In this document: in pieces, positions 52,704 through 61,010 of the stretch
How positions within the stretch are numbered: the stretch's first letter is position 1
How the letters are laid out: each line of letters begins with the position of its first letter
NCBI GenBank assembly: GCA_020636215.1
Contig: JACJYG010000005.1
Coordinates: 1,178,001-1,242,000, forward strand
Direction: 5' to 3'
Source: Lewinellaceae bacterium
GTDB taxonomy: Bacteria > Bacteroidota > Bacteroidia > Chitinophagales > Saprospiraceae
Length of the DNA: 64,000 nucleotides
The notes under the pieces: generated by a model
Seen by the model: only the letters and a program-made list of their open reading frames with translations
Database searches by the model: none
Told to the model about the DNA's origin: nothing
Position numbers and translations under genes: made by a program

Positions 52704-52714
52704 CTATATAGATA
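52704..52714 (-). promoter_or_regulatory. Shared AT-rich box upstream of acs
   Basis: TATCTATATAG on the minus strand, about 30 bp before the acs ATG. The first nine bases are identical to boxes at 60555 and 60722. Confidence 0.45.
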
Positions 52715-52755
52715 TTTATATGTTTATATTTTTAAAGAAAAAAATTTTAATTCAA

Positions 52756-53139
52756 TTATCCAAATTCTACTACCTCATTTATAGTGCTGATGAGTTCATC
52801 ATTATCAAAAGGTTTGGTGAGATACACTTCGCCACCATTACTATACCCTTTGAAGCGGTCTTTTTGGGTGCCTTTTGCGGTCAGGAAGATAATGCGGGTG
52901 TGGTCGAAACGGTTGTTTTTTCGGATTCGCCTGGCGACCTCAAATCCATCCATGCCGGGCATCATAACATCAAGTATTACGATGTTGGGTAGTTCGGCAT
53001 CCATTGTCTGGAGCGCTTGTTCTCCATCCTCAGCCTTCCATACCTGATAGCCCTCTTTTTTGACGAGGTATTCCAGGGCGACCAGAATATTGGGTTCGTC
53101 GTCAACCAGTAATACCTTGGTTTTACTTTTGTTCGTCAT
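52756..53139 (-). CDS. Receiver-only response regulator
   Basis: 127 residues, a single CheY-like receiver with no output domain. LLVDDEPN (Asp13, Asp14), the phosphorylation site ILDVMMPGMDG (Asp57), the switch Thr87 in FLTAKG and Lys109 in LTKPFD are in place. It lies between the sensor kinase gene and acs, 319 bp from the former and 81 bp from the latter, all on the minus strand. In proteobacterial acetate islands the partner of the transporter-linked kinase (CrbR) has a DNA-binding domain. Here it does not, so it probably acts by protein-protein contact. Confidence 0.9.
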   Translation of the reverse strand: MTNKSKTKVLLVDDEPNILVALEYLVKKEGYQVWKAEDGEQALQTMDAELPNIVILDVMMPGMDGFEVARRIRKNNRFDHTRIIFLTAKGTQKDRFKGYSNGGEVYLTKPFDNDELISTINEVVEFG

Positions 53140-53458
53140 AGCGAATGAGCTAAAAAAAACACATCACGGAGGCTGTAATTTGCATATGCTAAATTTACAT
53201 CTTTTCACCAAAAAAAGAAAATTCCTGGCGATCGGAGAATGATTTTTGTCAACCCGGTAAAAAAAGACTATTGAGATGGGGTAGGGGCCTGGATTGTACG
53301 CCATAACTGTTTAGCGAAGTGATCCTTGTTGGGTTGTGATATGGTAAGCTGGCTTTGTCCGACGAAGCCCTTCAGGCCAAAACAGGCGCCACTCCCAGGG
53401 GGCGGCATCATCTTGCCTGAATGGCCAGGATGCGGATCTGGCTATGGGATAAAACGGT
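53140..53458. other. 319-bp spacer between sensor kinase and receiver genes
   Basis: No coding frame with a start and a credible sequence, no clear terminator, and only a TAAATTTA (one mismatch to the -7 consensus, minus strand) about 60 bp before the receiver gene. Nothing else recognised. Confidence 0.5.
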
Positions 53459-56206
53459 TTATGGCCGGGCGGCCGGGACAGGCGGATGCATCATCGGGAT
53501 ATGGACAATGAAGGTAGCGCCTTTTTCTTTTTCGCTGCGTACAGAAAGGCGGCCCTGGTGCCGGCCAATGATAGCTTTGGTGATGAACAACCCCAAACCA
53601 CTTCCGGTAGGTTTACCTCTGAACTCATCACTAACCTGGGTGAATTTCTCAAAAATCAGTTGTTGATCTTTGTCGGAGATACCCCTTCCATTGTCTTCAA
53701 CTTCAACGATGGCCATCGGGCCGTCGTTTTTGAGGCGAAGGATAACCATCCCATCTTCTTCATTACAGAATTTGATTGCATTAGATACGAGGTTAACGAT
53801 GACTTGTGTCAGGCGGTCGGCATGGCCCAATACGATAGCGGGCCGGATGGAAATGAGGAGTTCCTGCCGGATGTTGCGGTCCTGCATGAGGGGCTTAAGC
53901 CCGGAAAAGGCATGGTCCACGACTTCGGCCAGGTCGAGCGGTTCGAGGGCCCATTGGTCTTGTCTGCTCTGGATTTTTTCAAGGTCCAGTACCTGATTGA
54001 TCAGGCGGGTGAGGCGTTCACTTTCACTGACCACGATATTGAGGAACTCTTGTTGTTGTTCGAATGGCAGTTCGGGGGTCTCCAACATTATTTTGGAAAG
54101 GGCCTTAATGGAGGTAATCGGCGTACGCAACTCGTGGGTTACAGTAGTAATGAAGTCCGCTTTGAGCCGGTCGAGTTCCTGTAGCTGTTCATTGGCTTCT
54201 TTGAGTTGTTTGGTGGTGCGTTCCAGTTCCAGGGATTTTTTTTCAAGCGCCTTGCTGTACTGCATGATCTCTTTGGTCTGTTCCAGTACTTTGAACATTT
54301 CTTCCAGGCTTATCGGCTCCTCTTTGGTGATCGAACCGATGATGACCTTCGCCGAGGCGGCGCCGATAGCGCCGGCCAGGTGGGTTTCTGCATAGTTGAC
54401 CAATTCGGGCCCTGCGGCTTGTTGTTGCGAAAGGTCCACCCGCTGTGCATTTTCAAAGGCTGTCAGCAAGGTGTTACACCGGGCTTCGCCGAGGAATCGA
54501 TTGAGTAGAATGCGGATATCCTGCATTTTTGCCCGGCGGCGCATAATGTCGTAATCTGTGCCCCCTAACCGGTATTTGTAAATGTCAACAAATAGGTCGG
54601 CCTGGGAGGCTTCCAATGGGCTTTGTACTGTATGGAGTGATACGAAGAAATAGGTGGCAGTATTCAGCAGCAGGCTCCAGAAGGCCGCCTGGGCGATATG
54701 GCTGGATCCTTGAATCCCAAAAAGGCTGTGCGGTTTTAACAACTCCAGGCCGAAAAGGCCATTGTTAAGGAAATCAGCCGATATCATTTTTGCCTCAACC
54801 AGCGTGGGCAGCGGCAAGGTAAAAGCCCAGACGGTAAAGCCTACCAGCAGGCTGGCCATAGCCCCTTTCTTGGTGGCCCGTTTCCAGAAAATGCCGCCAA
54901 AGACAGCGGGTACAAATTGGGCGATGGCCGTAAAGGAAATTAACCCGACCGAGACCAGGGTATATTGTTCTCCTACCGCTTTAAAATAACCATAGGCCAA
55001 CAACAGCACAATGACGATACTGATGCGCCGAATGCCCAGGATGCGGTTGCTCAGGTTGGGCCGGGGCTCTTCCTGAAAAGAGGAAGACCTGATCAGTAGG
55101 GGGAGGACCAAATGGTTGCTGATCATAATGCTAAGGGCAATAACCGCCACGATTACCATGCTGGTGGCGGCGGAAAAACCACCAAGTCCAACCAGTAAAG
55201 CCAGAATGTGCTTTCCATGTACTAGTGGGAGGCTGAGTACAAAACTATCGGGTTCGAATTCACCGTTGGGAAATTGTATCAATCCAGCGATGGCGATGGG
55301 CAATACGAAAATGTTGATGAGCAACAGATAGAGGGGAAATAACCAGGAAGCTTTTCCCACATGGTTCGGCTGGGTGTTTTCTACTACCCCAACGTGGAAT
55401 TGGCGGGGAAGCAGCATTACTGCCGACATGGACAACAACACCAGCCAGAACCACTCCCAAGCGTTGATGCCGGCCTCTTCCAGGGTGAATAGCCTGGCAA
55501 TATCCGGCCTCTTCATGCCGGCCTCAAAAATGTCCCCAAAACCATTATACAGGCCATAAGTTACAAATATGCCTACCGAGAGAAAGGCCACCAGTTTCAG
55601 GAGTGATTCGAAGGCTATTGCAGCGATCAGGCCTCCGTGCCGCTCGTTGGGGTCGAGGTTGCGCGTTCCAAAAAGAATAGCAAAAATAGCTAGCGCAATG
55701 GCAATATACCAGGCGGAGTCCAGGAAGAAAGGCAGTTCCGAATGGGGATGGATATTGTTATCCCCTATGGCCAAAAGGTCAAAACTGGTCGAAATGGCTT
55801 TCAATTGAATGGAAATGTAGGGAATTATACCTAGTACGGCGATGGAGGTGGCGATGACTCCCAGCCAGGTGCTTTTGCCATAACGGGAAGAAATGAAATC
55901 CGCAATAGAAGTAATGCGCTGGGATTTGCTGATGAGAATAATCTTTTTCAGGACGATCCACCACAAAGGAGCAATGATGGCCGGCCCGATATAGATCGGT
56001 AAAAAACCCAGTCCACTGGTAGCGGCGCGCCCCACACTGCCGTAATACGTCCAGGCTGTGCAATACACGGCTAAAGAAAGGGAATAGATTCCGGAGTTGT
56101 TGACCAGGCTTTTACCCTGCTTTTCCCGCTTGTCGCCGTAAAAAGCCAGTAGGAACAGCAGCGCCACATAGGCGAAAGAAATGAATATGATTATTCCCGC
56201 ATCCAT
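53459..56206 (-). CDS. Transporter-fused histidine kinase (SSS-STAC-HisKA-HATPase)
   Basis: 915 residues. About 12 membrane helices occupy the first ~510 residues and form a sodium-solute-symporter-like module (start FISFAYVALLFLLAFYGDK; FSAATSMVIVAVIALSIMISNHL). A STAC domain follows around residues 590-640 (LVNYAETHLAGAIGAASAKVII), then a coiled coil and kinase core with H-box HELRTP (His691), and N (NLVSNAIKF), G1 (DNGRGI) and G2 (GSGLGL) boxes. It resembles CrbS/CbrA sensors, which sense transport or a substrate such as acetate. Its ATG directly abuts the TAG of the upstream small gene. Confidence 0.93.
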   Translation of the reverse strand: MDAGIIIFISFAYVALLFLLAFYGDKREKQGKSLVNNSGIYSLSLAVYCTAWTYYGSVGRAATSGLGFLPIYIGPAIIAPLWWIVLKKIILISKSQRITSIADFISSRYGKSTWLGVIATSIAVLGIIPYISIQLKAISTSFDLLAIGDNNIHPHSELPFFLDSAWYIAIALAIFAILFGTRNLDPNERHGGLIAAIAFESLLKLVAFLSVGIFVTYGLYNGFGDIFEAGMKRPDIARLFTLEEAGINAWEWFWLVLLSMSAVMLLPRQFHVGVVENTQPNHVGKASWLFPLYLLLINIFVLPIAIAGLIQFPNGEFEPDSFVLSLPLVHGKHILALLVGLGGFSAATSMVIVAVIALSIMISNHLVLPLLIRSSSFQEEPRPNLSNRILGIRRISIVIVLLLAYGYFKAVGEQYTLVSVGLISFTAIAQFVPAVFGGIFWKRATKKGAMASLLVGFTVWAFTLPLPTLVEAKMISADFLNNGLFGLELLKPHSLFGIQGSSHIAQAAFWSLLLNTATYFFVSLHTVQSPLEASQADLFVDIYKYRLGGTDYDIMRRRAKMQDIRILLNRFLGEARCNTLLTAFENAQRVDLSQQQAAGPELVNYAETHLAGAIGAASAKVIIGSITKEEPISLEEMFKVLEQTKEIMQYSKALEKKSLELERTTKQLKEANEQLQELDRLKADFITTVTHELRTPITSIKALSKIMLETPELPFEQQQEFLNIVVSESERLTRLINQVLDLEKIQSRQDQWALEPLDLAEVVDHAFSGLKPLMQDRNIRQELLISIRPAIVLGHADRLTQVIVNLVSNAIKFCNEEDGMVILRLKNDGPMAIVEVEDNGRGISDKDQQLIFEKFTQVSDEFRGKPTGSGLGLFITKAIIGRHQGRLSVRSEKEKGATFIVHIPMMHPPVPAARP

Positions 56207-56410
56207 CTATGGCTTGCTCGTGTCTTGTGATGCAACAATCCGCATCGTCAGGAAAATCAAAGCACCCCACGCCAGGAAAAGATATAAATACAATAATGGT
56301 ACGCCGCCAACAGCCCGGGAATGGCTGAAAAGGTTCAGCAGCGGAAAATTGAATATGGCCATCGCTGCGAAAAACAAGCCCAGCAATTTATATAATCTGT
56401 CCTTAGCCAT
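56207..56410 (-). CDS. Small two-helix membrane protein upstream of the sensor kinase
   Basis: 67 residues with two hydrophobic helices (LYKLLGLFFAAMAIFNFPLL and LLYLYLFLAWGALIFLTMRI) and short polar ends. The stop TAG is immediately followed by the ATG of the kinase gene, so the two are translationally coupled. A size and place like this suggest a small partner of the transporter-like module, comparable to DUF4212 beside the symporter (inference). Confidence 0.75.
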   Translation of the reverse strand: MAKDRLYKLLGLFFAAMAIFNFPLLNLFSHSRAVGGVPLLYLYLFLAWGALIFLTMRIVASQDTSKP

Positions 56411-56537
56411 CAGGTGTTCTTTAAATTCGGCAATAAGTTCCGTCGATTAACGCGTATTTCCAAACCGGCCGTTCATGAAAAATGCAGGCAGAGGCCGCCC
56501 TCTAAACCTGCATTCAAGCATACTCGATATTAACCAA

Positions 56538-56768
56538 CTATTCTTTAGCTGCTTCTTCTGCCTTTCTTCCCAGTCCGAAAATGGAAGGATTGAGAAATTT
56601 TATCCGGATAAGCGCCCAGAGGAACAACAGGGCGAATGCTCCGATGCCGAGGGAGATGAGATAGTGGCCCTGTAACTGTGGCTCCAAAAAAAAGCGTAGC
56701 AATAAAGTGGACAAAATGTAGAGTATAATAAAGGCGTCGGAAGCTAGCCGGCCTAATCGAATCTTCAT
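56538..56768 (-). CDS. Small two-helix membrane protein
   Basis: 76 residues: a basic N-terminus (MKIRLGRLASDAF), two hydrophobic helices (IILYILSTLLLRFF and YLISLGIGAFALLFLWALIRI) and a charged tail (GRKAEEAAKE). No family recognised. It lies 127 bp upstream of the other small gene on the same strand and behind the MITE-like element. Likely expressed with the sensor operon. Confidence 0.62.
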   Translation of the reverse strand: MKIRLGRLASDAFIILYILSTLLLRFFLEPQLQGHYLISLGIGAFALLFLWALIRIKFLNPSIFGLGRKAEEAAKE

Positions 56769-56800
56769 TTTTTATTCATTTTTCAGGTTCGCTTCTTTGT

Positions 56801-56855
56801 AAGCAGCAGGCATTAAACAGTAGTGTTTTTTCAACTGCCAACTGCCTGCTGCTTT
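56801..56855. terminator. 12-bp inverted repeat ahead of the small membrane gene
   Basis: AAGCAGCAGGCA (56801-56812) and TGCCTGCTGCTT (56843-56854) pair perfectly around a 30-nt loop; a T-run follows on the plus strand. Confidence 0.5.
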
Positions 56856-56866
56856 TTGATACACTA

Positions 56867-57030
56867 AGAACGTGTTTAAATTTAGTTTTTCAGTTAATAT
56901 GAGATGGATCTCAAAGCCGCGCGAGGCTCATTTTTCGGCGCATACCTGGAAGGTACGTGCCGAAAAATAGCCGAAGCCCGGCAAAGAGAGGCGCTCATAT
57001 TAGCGAAAGGATTAATTTTAAACACGTTCT
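56867..57030. mobile_element. MITE-like, highly palindromic 164-bp element
   Basis: Terminal inverted repeats AGAACGTGTTTAAA...TTTAAACACGTTCT (14 of 14 match, extendable to CTAAG/CTTAG with one mismatch). Nested inside are TTAATATGAG/CTCATATTA and a central hairpin ATTTTTCGGC...GCCGAAAAAT whose apical part TACCT/AGGTA also pairs. There is no coding capacity. The right end is 4 bp from the stop codon of the symporter gene. The structure suggests a non-autonomous transposon or a large RNA hairpin; no transposase lies nearby. Confidence 0.7.
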
Positions 57031-57034
57031 AAGT

Positions 57035-58723
57035 CTAATGCGCCTGGGCGTTACCTGCGCCGCGCGGGATACGGATATCCTCGACGAGGTGTTGGATGCG
57101 TTCGGGCGGTTCCGGCGTCATCCGTGATATCACTACCGTAAAGAGCATATTGATCACCATGCCTATCGTACCAATACCTTCCGGAGAAATGCCAAACAGC
57201 CAGTTGGCAGGTACACTTGCGGCCGGGTTAATGAACTTGAAGTAGATGATGTAGCCACCGGTGAATACGATACCGGCGATCATTCCGGAAATGGCGCCTT
57301 GCATATTGGTCCGCTTGTCAAACACCCCGAGGATAATGGCGGGGAAGAAGGACGATGCGGCCAAACCGAAGGCAAAGGCCACCACCTGCGCCACGAAGCC
57401 TGGAGGATAGATGCCCAGCAAACCAGCCAGTACTACAGCTACACCAGCAGCGATACGAGCAGCAAGCAATTCACCCCGTTCGGAGATATTCGGGTTGATG
57501 GCGTTCTTCAGCAGGTCGTGAGAAATAGCACTGGAGATCACCAGCAGCAGGCCGGCTGCAGTAGAGAGGGCTGCTGCCAAACCACCTGCAGCCACCAGGG
57601 CAATCACCCAGTTAGGCAGGTTGGCAATTTCCGGGTTGGCCAACACCATGATGTCCCGGTCAGGCGTAAATTCATTTGCCTCTTTGTCGGCAACATACTG
57701 TACAGCGCCATCGCCATTCTTGTCTTCCATCTTGATCAGGCCGGTATCCGACCAGTTTTTCACCCAAGGCGGTAGCTTGTCATAATTGACTCCAGCAACA
57801 GACTGTATCATATTCGTCCGGGCGAAAGCGGCTACTGCCGGCGCCGTGGTGTACAACAGTGCGATAAACAACAGTGCCCAGCCTGCCGAAGAACGAGCAT
57901 CCTTTACCCGCGGTACGGTAAAGAAACGCACGATAACGTGCGGGAGGCCTGCGGTGCCTGCCATCAGGGCAGCTGTAATGCAAAATACATCGATCATTGG
58001 CTTGCTACCTTCGGTATAGAGGGAAAAACCGAGTTCCTGGTTCAGTCCGTCAAGTTTATCCAGCAAATAGGTGCCATCCGATAAGGTACTGCCGAAGCCA
58101 AGCTGCGGGATCGGGTTTCCAGTCATCTGCAGCGAGATGAAAATGGCGGGTACGAGGAACGCAAAGATCAGCACGCAATACTGGGCAACCTGGGTGTAGG
58201 TGATCCCTTTCATACCTCCTAATACCGCGTAAACGAAAACAATGGCCATGCCGATCAGAACGCCAAGATTGATGGGCACTTCCAGAAAACGGGAGAATAC
58301 AATCCCGACGCCCCGCATCTGGCCGGCAATGTAGGTGAAGGAGACAAAAAGTGCACAGATAACGGCAACGATCCGCGCCGTTTGGGAGTAATACCGTTCT
58401 CCGATGAAATCGGGTACGGTGAATTTCCCGAATTTTCGAAGATAGGGAGCCAGCAGCAGCGCCAGAAGGACGTAACCGCCCGTCCAGCCCATCAGGTAAA
58501 CGGCGCCGTCATACCCCATGAAGGAGATCAGCCCCGCCATAGAGATAAAGGAAGCTGCCGACATCCAGTCGGCCGCCGTTGCCATTCCGTTGGCGACCGG
58601 GTGCACCCCTCCGCCAGCCACGTAGAATTCTTTTGTGGAACCAGCCCTTGACCAAATGGCTATGCCGATGTATATGGCAAAGGAAAGGCCGACCAATATA
58701 AAAGTCCAAGTTTGAACACTCAT
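57035..58723 (-). CDS. Sodium:solute symporter, acetate/short-chain-acid type (ActP-like)
   Basis: 562 residues with about 13 hydrophobic helices. The SSS signature is visible in GGGVHPVANGMATAADWMSAASFISMAGL and GFVAQVVAFAFGLAASSFFPAIILG. The insert LIKMEDKNGDGAVQY is also found in the VC_2705-type acetate symporters. It imports acetate or related acids with Na+. It is followed downstream on the same strand by the MITE-like element and preceded by DUF4212, its usual partner. Confidence 0.9.
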   Translation of the reverse strand: MSVQTWTFILVGLSFAIYIGIAIWSRAGSTKEFYVAGGGVHPVANGMATAADWMSAASFISMAGLISFMGYDGAVYLMGWTGGYVLLALLLAPYLRKFGKFTVPDFIGERYYSQTARIVAVICALFVSFTYIAGQMRGVGIVFSRFLEVPINLGVLIGMAIVFVYAVLGGMKGITYTQVAQYCVLIFAFLVPAIFISLQMTGNPIPQLGFGSTLSDGTYLLDKLDGLNQELGFSLYTEGSKPMIDVFCITAALMAGTAGLPHVIVRFFTVPRVKDARSSAGWALLFIALLYTTAPAVAAFARTNMIQSVAGVNYDKLPPWVKNWSDTGLIKMEDKNGDGAVQYVADKEANEFTPDRDIMVLANPEIANLPNWVIALVAAGGLAAALSTAAGLLLVISSAISHDLLKNAINPNISERGELLAARIAAGVAVVLAGLLGIYPPGFVAQVVAFAFGLAASSFFPAIILGVFDKRTNMQGAISGMIAGIVFTGGYIIYFKFINPAASVPANWLFGISPEGIGTIGMVINMLFTVVISRMTPEPPERIQHLVEDIRIPRGAGNAQAH

Positions 58724-58774
58724 AGTCTGGAGTTTTTTTAATGGAATAAATGTGGTTTGGGCAGATGCAGGCGC

Positions 58775-59032
58775 CTACTGCTCATGGACGTCATACTTTT
58801 CGTCCAGCTTGTTCATCAGCCAGACATAGACGAAAATGAGCACCACGAATACATAGATTGACCCCTGCTGGGCAAACCAGAAGCCCAGTTTGAATCCACC
58901 GATGCGGACCGAATTAAGCGCATCCGCAAAAAGGATGCCGGCGCCATAGGATACGGCAAACCAGATGAGCAGGAGTATGAGCAGGTACCGGAGGTTTTCC
59001 TTCCAGTAGGCCTGCGCGTTCGTCTTCGACAT
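58775..59032 (-). CDS. DUF4212 small symporter subunit
   Basis: 85 residues with two helices (YLLILLLIWFAVSYGAGILF and IYVFVVLIFVYVWLMNKLD) and a conserved-looking YWKENLRY..GGFKLGFWFAQQGS core, the DUF4212 pattern. Such proteins are encoded directly before the ActP-like symporter (gap here 51 bp) and probably assist it in the inner membrane. Confidence 0.9.
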   Translation of the reverse strand: MSKTNAQAYWKENLRYLLILLLIWFAVSYGAGILFADALNSVRIGGFKLGFWFAQQGSIYVFVVLIFVYVWLMNKLDEKYDVHEQ

Positions 59033-59115
59033 ACAATAGGGTTTTTGTAAGAAAATATGGTTAATAAAGATGCTTGCTTTGAAGTCAATGTCCCCAACTC
59101 GTGAGGCTGTTCAAG

Positions 59116-59173
59116 GCTTGCCCGGTTCACGGAGACATACACCGTATCCGTCCGCTATCACATCCGGGCAAGC
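59116..59173. repeat. 10-bp inverted repeat with long loop
   Basis: GCTTGCCCGG (59116-59125) and CCGGGCAAGC (59164-59173) form a perfect inverted repeat around a 38-nt loop. GGCTTGCCCGG also occurs beside the tandem array near 3717-3727 and a variant near 39902. Confidence 0.65.
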
Positions 59174-59214
59174 ACCGAACACCTCTCTCGGGTTATCACT
59201 TGCCTTCCGAAATC

Positions 59215-60501
59215 CTACAAGAAGATATGTGCCTGCAGGCGGATCTGCTGAATATCCTGTGGGTCACCGTTGGCGTCCAGGCCACCTTCTCGGAGGTCGC
59301 CATTGATGCTGTGGTACTCCAGGGTCAGCTTGGCGTTGTGGCCGCTGATAAAGTAGTTTAACCCAACATCCAGTGAACTGGAGGAATCGTTGAAACCGTC
59401 ATAGTTGGCTGCCTGAATGGCGACGTAAGGCATGAAGCGGGAATTGGGGAACTTATAGCCCACCTGGCCATAAATTACCGTACCGGTACCCGCCCAGCGG
59501 CTTACGTAGTTCTCTCCGTAGTTGAAGTTCATGAATGCAGCGTAGGCGTTCAGGCAATCGTTGCCGGCCAGCGGCATGTCCAGGAAGGCATCCACCGAAA
59601 AATGGGTGACACTCTCGTGGTCACCGGTAGCGTTGTTGAACATGCCGTTGGGGTGGGCAAAGAAACCGGCGCCAACAGCAAAGACCTTCTTGCTCCCCAG
59701 ATAACTACCCACATTGTAGGGCAGTTTGGTCGATTCTTTATCAAAGAAGTTGTACCGGAAGTAACCCTCGATAATGGTATTCCCCATCGGGTCCCCATTT
59801 TTATCGGGTTTGATGAAGCCATCGTAAGTCAGGCCACTGTTCTTTACGCCCCGGTCGGCCTGCAGGCCGTTGTGGCCGGGGTTATTGACTGCGAGGCGGT
59901 AGTCAAACTTCCCCAATTCGCCTTTGGCGTACAACCCCAGGTGGCGCGCAAACTGGTCGGTGATGGCCAAAGAATGCCAGGAAACAAAGGGGCGCGATTG
60001 ATCCAGTGTCATGAAATTCAGCGTGCTTTGACTGGATAGGCGGTTGAACCCCTTCCAATAGTGCAGGCCGCCACCGATAAACAGCGCATTGTCATTGGAA
60101 ACCTTGAACTCCGTCCAGGCGTCGTGGAGGAACAACTGGGGAGAGTCACCGTTGTTGCCCAGCGAGGTGAGGTTGTCAGGCGTCAGGCCGTTCAGTCCAA
60201 AATGCGTCAGGATCAGAAAACGGGGAGAAATTTGGGCGTAAGCCAGAAAGCGCGAACGCCGCACCAAACTTGTCAATTGTAATTTGGAATCCTCAACGGC
60301 CAGGTTGTTGGTCTGTACCCATTGTTGATGCCAGATAATGAACCGTACATACTTGTTCCCGTCTTCCGAAAGTTTAAGCGTCAGAGGCTTGTAAGAATGG
60401 TCTACCTCAGGTTTCTGCGCTTCCTGTGCAGGTGCAGCCCAGGCCAGGCCCAGTAGGAAAGCGAAGAGGGGTAGTAACCGGAGTAGTCGTTTCTCGTTCA
60501 T
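59215..60501 (-). CDS. Outer-membrane beta-barrel porin of the acetate island
   Basis: 428 residues with a signal peptide (MNEKRLLRLLPLFAFLLGLAWAAPAQ). Many alternating aromatic/polar strands follow (YVRFIIWHQQWVQTN; FLAYAQISPRFLILTHFGL; NAYAAFMNFNYGENYV). The protein ends with a C-terminal Phe-Leu, typical of an outer-membrane barrel. No assigned family by eye. Its position upstream of DUF4212-symporter, separated by 182 bp, suggests it admits the organic acid through the outer membrane (inference). TATCTATAT boxes lie upstream. Confidence 0.8.
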   Translation of the reverse strand: MNEKRLLRLLPLFAFLLGLAWAAPAQEAQKPEVDHSYKPLTLKLSEDGNKYVRFIIWHQQWVQTNNLAVEDSKLQLTSLVRRSRFLAYAQISPRFLILTHFGLNGLTPDNLTSLGNNGDSPQLFLHDAWTEFKVSNDNALFIGGGLHYWKGFNRLSSQSTLNFMTLDQSRPFVSWHSLAITDQFARHLGLYAKGELGKFDYRLAVNNPGHNGLQADRGVKNSGLTYDGFIKPDKNGDPMGNTIIEGYFRYNFFDKESTKLPYNVGSYLGSKKVFAVGAGFFAHPNGMFNNATGDHESVTHFSVDAFLDMPLAGNDCLNAYAAFMNFNYGENYVSRWAGTGTVIYGQVGYKFPNSRFMPYVAIQAANYDGFNDSSSSLDVGLNYFISGHNAKLTLEYHSINGDLREGGLDANGDPQDIQQIRLQAHIFL

Positions 60502-60554
60502 AAACTATGTTTTAGGATGAAAGATCGGACTTAACCCTGGCTAAAGTATATAGT

Positions 60555-60565
60555 TATCTATATAT
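60555..60565 (+). promoter_or_regulatory. Shared AT-rich box upstream of the porin
   Basis: TATCTATATAT within GTATATAG-TTAT-CTATATAT, a short inverted repeat about 55 bp before the porin ATG. The box core equals that upstream of acs. Confidence 0.45.
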
Positions 60566-60721
60566 CTACAAGCTTTTTTATGAAATTTTTTCGGCCAGCC
60601 GGAATAATGTGCTATTTTGCGGGCAAAAGCTCCTAATTTTATGCCATAAAAAGCTGGTTTTAAAGAAAGTGATTTGGGCTTTTTAGTTAAATGAATAAAA
60701 GGAAGAAATAATAGATTTGGA

Positions 60722-60730
60722 TATCTATAT
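60722..60730 (+). promoter_or_regulatory. Third copy of the TATCTATAT box
   Basis: GGATATCTATATGTAATAT contains the identical nine bases. It is 220 bp upstream of the porin start and 350 bp from the ArsR gene, so its target is unclear. Confidence 0.35.
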
Positions 60731-60792
60731 GTAATATTAAAAGAGAGAAATAAGCAGCTAAGATGCGCCTTGAGAATTTTTGGAGATGGGAG

Positions 60793-60843
60793 TGATTAGA
60801 AAGGTTGAGAGGGTTTAGAAAGGTTGAGAGGGTTTAGGGGGGT
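60793..60843. repeat. Two-unit 19-bp array (AGAAAGGTTGAGAGGGTTT)
   Basis: Two tandem copies followed by AGGGGGGT. The words are the reverse complement style of the CTCAACCCT array near 47.7 kb. Confidence 0.8.
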
Positions 60844-60957
60844 AAAAATCAGGGAAACTAGACTTTCTAAACCATTTCAAGCCGGCCTGGGGGGGAGTGT
60901 TCATTTAACTGTGTCAACAGTCTCGTAAAATCCTGGTTATCAGAGAAACCAGAAACC

Positions 60958-61010
60958 AGCCCGTCCTCTCCCGACAACTGTCGGGCTCAGCCGGGTAAAA
61001 AACCAGAAAC
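60958..61010. repeat. REP-like dispersed repeat, copy D (inverted relative to copy C)
   Basis: Contains GCCCGTCCTCTCCCGACA-act-TGTCGGG..CAGCCGGGTAAAAAACC. On the opposite strand it is nearly identical to 3790-3837, with differences only in the loop and one flanking base. Confidence 0.8.
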
